From Diphasiastrum complanatum (taxonomy: Eukaryota; Streptophyta; Lycopodiopsida; Lycopodiales; Lycopodiaceae): DNA of 64,000 bases. Numbering within the stretch: position 1 is the stretch's first letter; every line of letters begins with the position of its first letter. The notes beneath the pieces were generated by a model. It saw only the letters and a list, made by a program, of their open reading frames with translations. It made no database searches and was not told the origin of the DNA. Positions 1-10,800 of this stretch are shown piece by piece. Where the stretch lies: contig MU832134.1 in the NCBI GenBank assembly GCA_029204225.1, forward strand, positions 21,591 through 85,590, read 5' to 3'. Both the position numbers and the translations under genes were made by a program.

Positions 1-1940
1 GAGTTTGATTTTAATCAATGCAGAATTATTGATAGGAGTAATAAGATCCTTGCACTCGACAAGAGGAATGGATACTTATATAGATTGTCACATTGTTATT
101 CTGATTCTAGTCAAGTCTTGAAAACCTTTGTTCTTGTCAATAAAGCATTATTATGACATTATCGCTTAGGATACTTGAATTATTCATCTTTTTTGAACAT
201 GTCCAGACAATCCCTAGCACTTGATCTTGACTATCCTACTAGCAAAGTCGATCTCCCTGTCTGCCATAGCTGCATTCTTGGAAAACAGACTAGGATTTCT
301 TTTAGATCGAGTCATAGGCATGCAGCAAAAGGTCTGTTAGATGTTGTTCATTCAGATATATGTGGACCTATGCAAACTCCATCATTATTAGATGCAAAGT
401 ATTTCATTAAATTTATTGATGAACTCTCTCGAAGAATAGCTGTTTACTTCATTAAGCAAAAATCAGAAGCCTTCATCAAATTTAGACAATTCAAAGAACA
501 TGCTAAAAATCAGACTAGTAAATGAATCAAAGCACTGAGGTCTGACAATGGGAGAGAATACATCTCCACCAAATTCAAAGAGTATTGCCTTAGCACTGGC
601 ATTGAGCAACAATACATTACCTCTTATTTGCCTCAGTCAAATGGCCTTGTTGAGAGAAAGAACATAACCTTAGTCAAATAAGCAAAGTGCATGTTATCAC
701 ATGCGACACTTTTGAAGTCCTTCTGGACTAAAGCTATTTCAACAGCAACCTATATTCAGAATAGATGTCCTACTAAAGGTCTCTCAAACAAAACACCATT
801 CAAAGTTTGGACAAGTATCAAACTCATCTCTTATAAAAAACCAGACATGGATGATTGTTGAATTGCCTGCTAGCAGAAACATAGTTGATTGCAAATAAAT
901 TTTTAAAGTCAAGCACAAAGCAGACGGAAGCATCGACAGAAGAAAAGCCTGACTTGTCGCCAGAGGATTTTCTCAAGTATACAATGTTGATTGCATTGAG
1001 ACCTTCGGTCTAGTAGTCAAGTATTATTCTATTCAACTTTTATTATTATTTGTTGCTGCAGTAGATTTGGAAATACATCAAATGGATGTACAAACAACAT
1101 ATCTTAATGAAGTTATTGAAGAAGAGATTTACATGGTGCAACCCGAAGGTTATATTATTGAAGGTAAACACAATCATGTGTGTAAACTCCATAAAGCACT
1201 TTATGGCTTGAAGCAATATGCTCGAGCATGGTTTCAAAGGACAATACTTTTCTTATTGATCACGGCTACATACCAAGCTCTTCAGATTCGAATGTTTACT
1301 TCAAGACAGTGCAATAGTTTTTCATCATTATCACTTTATACGTAGATGACACATTGCTTTTTGGCAACAATATTGATCTGATAAAAGAAGTCAAGACTAT
1401 GCTATCTTCCGAATTCGACATGACTGATCTGCTAAAGCTCATTTCTGCCTTGGTATTCAATTCCACAGAGACAAAAATCGAAAGTTGATCTACATCACTC
1501 AGTTTAGGTACATCTACAATATGTTAGTCAGATATAATCTAGTTAATTGCAAGATAGCTCTCTCACCAATGGAACCAGGTCTCAAATTGTCAAAGGACCA
1601 TTGTCCCCAAACAATCGAAGAGAAGGAGCAAATGCATGAGTATCCTTATCATTCGATAATAAGATCTCTTATGTACGCAATGATCTAGACATAGCTTTTG
1701 CAGTCAGCTCCTTAAGTCAGTATATGACTAACCTTGGTATAACACATTGGAAGGCTCTTATCAGAGGTATGAGATATCTTCGAGCTACTATGGACTTTTG
1801 CATTTGTTATGCTGTCGAACGCAAGGTATGATAGCAGATATTTTTACTAAAGCATTAAGCTTGCATGGCTTGATAGGACAAATTCTAATTTCAATTTGTC
1901 ATCGGTACGCAACTTCAGCCCCAAACCAAATCTGATTTTT
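1..1940 (+). mobile_element. Decayed Ty1/copia retrotransposon (GAG-pre-integrase, integrase, RT, RNase H)
   Basis: Conceptual translation in shifting frames gives the copia pol order. A GAG-pre-integrase zinc motif (CHSCILGKQTR) lies near 265-295, followed by integrase (DVVHSDICGPM at 342-375, LRSDNGREYIS near 537-565, PQSNGLVERKN near 631-665). Reverse transcriptase follows with EIHQMDVQTTYLNEVIEEEIYM (in part) and LYGLKQYARAW near 1070-1235, then a connection/RNase H tail ending ADIFTKAL near 1829-1852. Several in-frame stops and frameshifts, and loss of the sequence around 840-1020, show that it is dead. The 5' part lies outside the window and no LTR is recognisable at the 3' end. This lineage normally encodes one gag-pol polyprotein in which integrase precedes RT, which is the order seen here. 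Confidence 0.9.
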
Positions 1941-2083
1941 TTTCATTCTTTACATTACCAACCCTAACAATATTGGGTTTGTGACATTATGCATGCTCGG
2001 AGTACCCAAGTGAATCTATTTATGATTTTTGACAGGAGATGATCGACATATCTCAAAAAAATTCTAAGAACTTCACATATATT

Positions 2084-2085
<2 letters not shown>

Positions 2086-2156
<71 letters not shown>
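2086..2156. repeat. (GA)n microsatellite
   Basis: About 71 bp of uninterrupted GA dinucleotides. Confidence 0.98.
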
Positions 2157-2159
<3 letters not shown>

Positions 2160-2859
2160 CAACATATGAGCATTAGGAGAGAGAGTTTATGGTTTTTTTA
2201 GCATCAGGATTTTAAATGGGTAGAAATTTGCTAGAATATTATATTGATACGGAAAAAAGGATGTGATTTTGGTGTAAGATGTAGATACGAACATTTTAGT
2301 GCAATATGTAAATATGAACGTGTGCAGCAATAACATGAGTTATTGTATTGATGTCACCTTGAGAGGCAGTTCATGTGAAATGTTTTTTGCATTTATGGTT
2401 TCATGCGAAGTGTTTGTTTTGCTTTACTATTCATTTTTTTTAAAGAGCAAGATTATCTACAACTTGAACAAGAAATAGTCAACAAAGGTGAGTAAGACAA
2501 ATTTAGAGCTCAACTTTATATGACACATAACATTTAGTATAAGTTTGTTATTGATTTCACTTTGCATTCGCGTCGATGCTATATTTTGAGCAAAGGTGAA
2601 TGTAAACATATGTTATTTCCAATTACTAGCTTGTGAGAGGTGAGTGCCAACAATATGGCTCAGTTTTGAGAGAAAAAAAATGGCTTAGCTGTAATATAAG
2701 TAGTTATTACATGTTCATTTGAATATATTGATGGTTGTCGTCAGAATACATCAATTTTATATGTCAATAACCTTTTTTGATTATTTGCTTATTTATGCAA
2801 TGGATATGTATAAGGATGTTTTCTGCATGAGATGGTCCATTGTTTGCATGCAGGTATAG

Positions 2860-2912
2860 AGGTTGTCTGGTGGGCATCCCACATTTTGGTTTTGCTTGGA
2901 GTTCGATTCCCC
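2860..2912 (+). mobile_element. Possible tRNA-derived SINE head (A/B-box-like)
   Basis: GGTTGTCTGGTGGGCATCC (A-box-like) is followed about 30 bp later by GGAGTTCGATTCC (B-box-like), the arrangement of an internal pol III promoter. No 3' tail or target duplication was identified, so this is only a candidate. Confidence 0.3.
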
Positions 2913-2933
2913 ATTAACCTTGCATGGTCCTTG

Positions 2934-3039
2934 GATACATACTTTAAAAATGCATTTCTAGTAAGTGAAGCCACGTATTGGTGCATGATACATACTTTGA
3001 AAATGCATTTCTAGTAAGTGAAGCCACATATTGGTGCAT
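2934..3039. repeat. Tandem duplication, 2 x 53 bp
   Basis: The unit starting GATACATACTTT at 2934 is repeated at 2987 with a few substitutions; both copies contain TTCTAGTAAGTGAAGCCAC. Confidence 0.95.
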
Positions 3040-3091
3040 GTTGTTTTGAACCCTAAATCCAATAATACCATTGTTTGCCGCATGAATCAAT

Positions 3092-3627
3092 TTGATGATG
3101 TTGGAACTAGTGATTGCTATTGAGAAACCATTTGGAAGTAGACCAAACGAAAACTTTATAATACTCATCGTCTATAATTTTATGACATGCATTGGTAATT
3201 TATTTTTTTTCGTATCATTTTTACCTTTTGCAGTGCACACTATACTTCGATTGTTTTTTGTAATCTTTTGCCAATCTGATGAAGCTACTACAAAGGTTAC
3301 AAAAATGTCAGTATTGTCACTTTCCACATATGGAAAGAGTGCTACTAAGCCTCGAGAATGTTGCACGCATGAGAATCGAAGTAGCCAAACTTGCCTCATA
3401 AAAATGAGATCATATTATATGGGGCATATACCTTTAAAAAGGCAGTTACAAAAAACACAATGGATAGTGAAGCATGCCCCATAATATGGTTAAGGCATGA
3501 GATTTATCCCAGCTTCTTTTACAAGGGTAATGTAAAGCTTTTGCAGAGCGAAATATATATTTTGCACGATAACCCTTGCAAAAATTATCAACAATGGTCA
3601 TACAAGTTGCTTCTACCATGTTTGTAG
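3092..3627 (+). other. Uncharacterised overlapping ORFs, doubtful coding
   Basis: Two overlapping plus-strand reading frames (3092-3484 and 3391-3627) have no recognised domain. The first has a hydrophobic N-terminal stretch and the second a Cys/Trp-containing tail (CPIIWLRHEIYPSFFYKG). The frames overlap without a plausible splice, the surroundings are AT-rich spacer, and no homologue comes to mind. It may be a decayed mobile-element ORF or chance. Confidence 0.2.
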
Positions 3628-3639
3628 GATTTTATAGAC

Positions 3640-5150
3640 AATTTATATTAATTGTAGAATTCACAAGGCCTTACCAAAATTCAGAATTCTCCCTATATAA
3701 ATTTCAAAATAACGATACATAAACTTGTGTATATGGATAATAAATTGATAACGCTAAAGAGTTTTTCCAAACACTGGCTCATACAAATTTTTTACTTTAA
3801 ATGTGTCGGGTTTACTGTAAAAAATTTTACTTACTGGTTCATAGATTTTATTTCATTGTAGATGTCAATTTTTATAAAACTTATGTTTTGTATATTGTAT
3901 GTGGTATGTATGTACAGTATTATGTTTGATTAATTTTAGACCCCATTTAAATAGACAATTAGTTAAAATCAAATTTGTGGAGTCTAACCCAATGCTTGCC
4001 AAAAACCTATAATCCATTGAAAAAAGACTTCCAGATTTTTAAATCACCTAGTAAGAAAATTTTTATAGGTTCTCATAACCTACATGTTTAAGCACTTATA
4101 GGTTATGAGCCTATCAAGAACTAAATTATAGGTTTTTATTTTCAAAGAAATTTTTTTTGGTTTAAGGTTTTAGAAATGATTAGTATGGCTCTAGGCTCTA
4201 ATACATTATTTGAGTGGCCCATAATAAAGTGTTAACAAATGCATTTCATTTTACTTCTTTTAAAATACAAAAATCATACGAGTATTTCTTTGTCATTATT
4301 AAAATCAAAATGTAAAAATTAAACATTTTGATATTGATTATTACATCACCCTAATTTCTTGTCGTTTTTTAGAAGCTGTCGATTTTTCAAAAATCTTCTC
4401 TTTTGAATCTTGCATCTCAATTTGCTTTCGGCAAAATATTACAAATTTACATTAATAACTGATTCTATTGATAAAGCTATGTAACATAAGGTTTATATGA
4501 ATCCACCGACTTTATTACACAAAAATTTCTTGCATTTGAAAACATTAAACAAAATTTTGCTTGCATCTAAAAAATGTTGTCTTTTTTATAAAAGTTAATT
4601 TCCTATACTTTTTTTACACAGTCGATTTTTGGAAAAAGATGTGAATTCCATTCTTATACTTGCTGACTTTACCGAACAATGAGCCAAACTTTTATCAAAG
4701 CCTTCTTGAAAGTTTTTTTTTTTTTAAGCCTTCTCCATATAAAATTGTAGGCTTTTGGCCCATGAGTTGTTAAAAAGCCTAAAAAAAAAAATTAATAGGT
4801 TTTGTGTTAGGTTAAAAAAAACGTTTTCCGCAAGCACTCATCTAACCTGCCATATTAATGTGTAATTAATTCATAATCAATTATATGCAATTCAATTTTT
4901 TAAATCACAACAATCTTCCAAAGTTTGTGCAAAAGTAACTTTAGTTAAAAGCTTGAAAGGCATTTATATTTTGTTTGAAAATCATATGAAAGATGCACGT
5001 GAGGTTGAGTGAAGGGCATTTTTGAAGAGTGGAAGAGGATGGCCAGGTGGGGGTGGTACAACAATAGCACCTACCATAATGTCATTAACACATGGCAGAT
5101 ACCTCCTGCAGTCATAATCCATATTGATCCAAGAAGGGTGATTTTTCATT
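3640..5150. other. AT-rich spacer without recognisable gene
   Basis: Many short A/T runs and no ORF over 60 codons on either strand. I see no LTR, tRNA-like sequence or gene exon here. Confidence 0.7.
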
Positions 5151-5157
5151 TGTAGGG

Positions 5158-5340
5158 TTTTTTAGGTTTAGGGTTTTTCTAGGGTTTAGTGGGGGGGGGG
5201 GGGGGGGGAGGCCTTGCCTGAGGGCCTTCTTTGCTGGGAGGGCCCTTGCCCGAGGGCGGGAGCCCGAGGGCAGGCCCCGACCAGCAAGGAAGGCCCGAGG
5301 GCTTCAGGACTTCCCCTACATAATGCCATTGTGCGAAGGT
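5158..5340. other. GC-rich island with telomere-like start and G18 run
   Basis: TTTAGG/TTTAGGG-like degenerate telomere units (5158-5190) run straight into 18 consecutive Gs (5191-5208). A GC-rich stretch with repeated GAGGGC and AAGGCC words and inverted GGGCCTT/AAGGCCC motifs follows. Similar G-run plus GGGCCTT segments occur near 41300 and 49430, so this may be a short dispersed element. The long ORFs across it are composition artefacts. Confidence 0.55.
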
Positions 5341-5514
5341 TTTTTTTTTTTTTTCGTTTTATGGTCGTACGGTACGACCGTATGGCCGTACGCGTGGACC
5401 AGTTTTTTTTTTTTTTCTCGGTTTTTTTTTCGTTTTTTTTCGCAAAGTTTTTTATGTTTGTGGTGGAATGTGGATGTGGACAGCCAATGATGGGCTGCCA
5501 CATAGCACATGCAC

Positions 5515-5640
5515 ATTCCACCGGAGAGAGGAGAGAGAACGTGCATTCCACCAGAGAGAAAACGTGCATTCCATCGAAGAGAGGAGAGAGAGTGAATTCC
5601 ACCGGAGAGAGGAGAGAGAATGACAGATTCATAGGAGAGA
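5515..5640. repeat. Imperfect tandem repeat with CATTCCACCGGAGAGAGGAG core
   Basis: Four degenerate copies of a unit of about 30-36 bp combine a TTCCAC(C) word with GAGAGAGGAGAGAGAA. They sit immediately upstream of further GA repeats. Confidence 0.8.
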
Positions 5641-5750
5641 GAAAATTGGATGGACATTATGCTCCTCGAGGTGGTCCCAAAATACAAAGGACACCTGAGC
5701 ACAAGGCATTACGAGAAGATAAATAGCCATAAAATGAGGTGTTATAGACC

Positions 5751-5782
<32 letters not shown>
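5751..5782. repeat. (GA)n microsatellite
   Basis: About 32 bp with one interrupting T. Confidence 0.95.
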
Positions 5783-6058
5783 ATAGCCACATCATCCTTT
5801 AGAAAATGTTGGCTTCTTTTAGTTGATGAAAAAACATGAAGCAAGCAGCTCATTTTGATTTATACAAAGTTTTAAGAATCACACATCCATTTATTACATC
5901 AACTCTTGCTGCCCCGCAACCGACGTGGGTACTGTAGCAGCTACAAGGGCGCATTTTGGATTTCTGGGATCTACTTTACAGCCTCAATATCCTTAGAAAC
6001 TGCAATCAATCTGCAGCAAGAGCAGGGGCCATGCCAGAGGCTTAACCTTTTTTTTTCT

Positions 6059-6134
<76 letters not shown>
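6059..6134. repeat. Compound (TG)n(AG)n microsatellite just beyond the HHP stop codon
   Basis: About 12 TG units (6059-6082) join about 26 AG units (6083-6134). On the minus strand it begins 23 bp after the HHP stop codon, so it probably lies in the 3' UTR as (CT)n(CA)n. A 37-bp-offset duplication of CCTTGAAATYCCTCC (6135 and 6172) brackets the stop codon. Confidence 0.95.
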
Positions 6135-6136
<2 letters not shown>

Positions 6137-6157
6137 TTGAAATTCCTCCATTTGAGA

Positions 6158-7311
6158 TCAAGCATCACAACCCTTGAAATCCCTCCAATTGAGATATAGC
6201 AGCCCGGCTTGATAATGGGTGTAGGCGCCAGCAACAACAAGCACATGAAAAAGTTGGTGGCTATGCCCAGCAATATCAAACCATCCTGGCATCCATCGCT
6301 CTGGTATTCGGGTTGCATACACCAGAGCACCAATGCCATAGAACAAACCCATGGTAATCTCGTAGCCCGTTGTGGCCAGCACTGCTGGTTCATCATAATG
6401 AAGAAAACATTTGTGTAAGACAGGAGCAATTCCTGTTACTCCCATTCCAGCAAATAATGCTGCCCTGAAAGTGCGGTATTCAGGAGTCTGAAAGACAGGT
6501 AGTAAGGACACCAAGATAGTTGCGATTCCCATGCAAGTGATAGTGATAAGGTAAATGTTCCTCCACAGTGGATTGCACAAGAAAGCATAATAAACAAGAG
6601 GATAAAAAGACGCTGCTATTAGGGAGGCAATCCCTGCATAATCTACTCTCAGCATAATATAAGCCATGCGCTCGGAGACGCACGATAACAGGTGGCAGGT
6701 TGTGCTGGAAAGTAGACAGAACATTGCACCTCCCAAAAAAATGAAAAACGGCCAGCGTGATATCGGTTTCGAAAGAAAAGGTGCCATCAGCTTTGCCACA
6801 TCCTCTTTCATCGTTTGCTGCAAAAAGAAAGCTCTGTGTAAATGCTACACTGAAACTAACGAAGCTCATGCTAATGAAGGTTATGAATTTCCAACACATG
6901 ACAGCGCAATTTAAGATTAACGACATAAATCTCAGCTCCCAGCTAATAAAATGGAATTTTCACCATAAAAATTAAACAGCAAACATTACATTAGCAAACA
7001 TCAACACTACCATGCAAGGCATACCAGGACACATTGGTTTGTCTGATTTGACGTCGCAAGAGATTCAGGAAGGCAGTTGGAGAGTATCTCTGGCAAATGC
7101 CAGCTCGTCGGAAACGAGGATAGAGCAGGCAGTGATGGAAGGCTTGTCAGTAACTGTGTCTGCAACGTCTGAAAGTCAGATAAGTTCGGTAATGAAGGCA
7201 ATCGGGGTAGACTGGGCCGCTCCACTGCAGTGTAGATGGTCAAACAGACGAACAATAGGAATCCAACCAAATGCCTGAAAGGATAACACATAACACTCGT
7301 CGCAATTAGGT

Positions 7312-7359
<48 letters not shown>

Positions 7360-7691
7360 TCACATTATTATCGATATATTTTAGTTTACAATCCTAAATT
7401 AGTCCTAACCCTAACCATAAAATAAGCCCTAATCTTCCTTGGTCACAAAAACTAATAGAATTAAAACAGCAGCAACACAGAAACAAATTGTCCCGAATGG
7501 CGGAGTTCCTCAACAAAACAGCTATTCCATTGCAACAATCAAGCTCATTCAACTCCCTACAACCTAAAATGTTCTGCTACTAGCCTCGCACTTCTAGCTA
7601 TTCTCAGATTGCATCCATCCTAAAATTCTGCGCTGCTAATAATTGCAGGAATTCTGTCAGTCATCATGGCCTACATAATAACAAACAAAAG

Positions 7692-7737
<46 letters not shown>

Positions 7738-8674
7738 GCAGTTTTAGAGTAGTTTTACATTAAGCATACAATTCCAAGCCTTGCACATATTCAGTAGATC
7801 GCAGGCACCATTACAGAAAAAACTTAAAATACAATGCCGCTGCTACAACGGTCTGTTCAAGTTCATCGTTAGCAGCAACTGCCCCATTGGCAGCGAACAA
7901 GAAGAACATCGACTCTCTACTCACTCTCACTCTCTCACTCTCTCTCTCTCTCACTCAAGTGCATCCCAATTCACCGTTCATCCTCCGCTCTGAACATTGC
8001 TCACGCAACTTTTTTTTTTTTGCAAGTCTCTACGTCTCGTGTACTTTCTTAAATCAATTGATTTTTTTTTTTCCAACCTCCAAGTTCCTACAACTTTCAA
8101 GGCTGGCCGGTTTTGCATTCAAGTTCAGAATTGGAATGAAATTCTCTTAGGAAATTAATTTTGTGCAATTTAAAACTTGGTATAAAATCAAAATAGTATA
8201 CAACCCTCAATAACAAGCATAGATTGAAGTACTTTAACCTAAGTTTGCCAAAAGAAATCCAAAGAGTTAATGCTATTTATTGTTACATGTATATCTACTT
8301 TCTAAAAGTCAACACAAAATGTAATTGATGAAAAAAGTTCCTCTTACTTTTGCATCAAGGAGGTAAGTTTCTTGCTACTCATATTTTTAGCCGATTTTTA
8401 GACTTTTGGCTTCTTGCTTGTTTCAAGATTAATCGGTAAATTTTAAAACCAATCAGTTGGCTGTAGGACTTTGCCAGTTCTCTGTCAACACTAGCTCTGA
8501 AGATCCTCCAATCCCCGTCCATTGGCACCTTGGCAATCCGCTTCTGTTGAAACAACTTGATCAATGGAGCTGTGGCTTCAAAGACCATTTGTTCTTGCTC
8601 ATTCTTTTGATGTATCTAAGATGAAATCCTTGCAACAACTAGGTTGTGCTGACGTCGAGACCACTTCTCCCTCC

Positions 8675-8738
<64 letters not shown>

Positions 8739-10761
8739 TTATCTCTCTTGAACATTCCAAATATTTCTCTCTTAAACTCTGGAAAATTCTAGAAACAAAT
8801 TAGATACCAGAAATTTTAGGGTCTTTATAAAGCCCTAAAATCTGGCATGGCCCAATCAAAATGTTTCTAACACTGCACATTTTCTCTCTCACGTATGCAC
8901 CCACACTCCCACATCCAGAGACATGTATCATTGTCTTAGATAGTCCTTTCTATCCTAGTACCTACTATGAGCTTATGATGAACCTTGGTCTAAGTAATCA
9001 CTGGGAGAATTGTGTGAGACTAACCCCTTGGAGAGAGTTTTGGAACTTGCATATTCACTTGTCCTCACAAATGATCTTAAATGACACAAGAAATATGGCA
9101 AGTGAGCTTGACATACCCATTCTTATTGACCAAACCCTTCTCAAGGGCGAAGGGAGTACCTGTAGCCAAGGGTGTAGCCAGAGGCAAAAAGGGTCAGGAG
9201 GTAGATCTTCCTCCACTTGAAAATAATTTTTCGTTTTTTTTTTGCCATGTGCATAAACTTTTTTTACTTTCTTTTGAAGGCACCCTTTTTTGCCAAACCT
9301 TTCGCTTGAAAGGTACCGATGGCAAAAAGAAACTTAAAAATTATTTCACATGACGTAAGGTGCATGCAAAAAAATTACAAAAAAACAAGTGCAGCTCTCC
9401 GTTACCAAAAAGTGAAAATTGGTTTTAAACTGAGTTGCAGCGGATCGCGATCCGCTGGAAAAATGATCCGGATCGCCAGCGATCCGGGACCAAAAACTCT
9501 ATCCCGGATCGCAAAAAAATTTGCAAATTTTTTTTTTATTGTGGAGGGATCCCCACAGCTAGTTGCAATATATGACCAATGAATAGCAGCAGAAATACTG
9601 AAGCAGATACAAATGAAATGATTAGCCAATGTTATATCTACAAATCCGTATCTACAAAAACAATTTGCTTCAGTATCTGATTGAAGGGACTAGCTTGGGG
9701 ATTAACTATCTGAAATCAAGCAATAGAACTGCTCTTTTGAAATCCTTTCACATGATACCCATATTGGCAGGTTTGAAAAAACAAAACAAAAAAAATTTGC
9801 GTTCCGAAAAACCCTAATGGGAAATTCCGGATCACATTCCGAAACGCGTTCCAGATCGCGGCCAACATCTTTGGTTTTAAATGATAGAAACAACTTCAAG
9901 AAGAGGAGATCTTGCGAACTGTCAATTAATTTCGGCCAACGACATAAGGAAACAATCCAAAATCCGGACAAATTACTTGGATAAACAAATTCCAACTTGC
10001 AAAAAATCAGTTAACATGGAAGTGCCACCCAAAACTTTGCAAGCCAAATATGTTGTCGTTATACTGGTGTCAACGAAATGAAAGTTATTTAAACTTTTGA
10101 ATCACATGTGGTTAATGTGAATCATGGGTTATGAAATTTTTCTAGCCATAGGGCATTTGCAAAAAAAAATATTGGACAAACAAATACAAAGATGAGGTAG
10201 GTATGGTAAGGGCTTAAAATCACTAAATAACATTAAAAGAAGAATCATTTTTAGATTGAAATAAAAAATGATAATTGTTCTTTTGTAAGAAAATGCACTT
10301 TCCCACTAATGAATCATATTTCTTGAAGAAAATTTACCAAAACCTTTGCATGCAATGTTGAAAAAATGAGGATCATGCAGCGGAGTAGATAAGCACAAGT
10401 TGATGAAAGCAATTTATGACAAAGGAATATTGCTGCTAATGTGTGAACTTTTTGAATCACATCAATATTGCCGTAGATCTTCTCGATACAAACAATCAAT
10501 AACGGAATAAGTCAATTTTAAAAAGGCAAACAAGTTATAGAACATTAATGAAGGAGGACAATGTTCAAACTTTGCACATTTTAATGATTGAAAAACATAG
10601 GAAAAACAGTCTAATTAATTGATTAGAAAAAAAGTACATGAAGATCGATCTAATGATCTATATGAACTATTGAAGTATTAGTATGCACTATAGTTGCATT
10701 GTGTTTCTAGAAACGCGTTCAAAAATGCGTTTCTGAAATGGGGGAGCGTTTCTGAGAAACA

Positions 10762-10800
<39 letters not shown>

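Noticed and set aside
5186-5726. ORFs of 128-170 codons on both strands across the GC island
   Set aside because: Open frames arise from G and T homopolymers and GA repeats; no domain and no plausible start context.
6821-6823. Independent HHP start at exon 3
   Set aside because: The triplet is TTG and lies across the splice acceptor TTGCAG; exon 3 joins exon 2 in phase 0 and the family N-terminus is found upstream at 7274 and 13331.
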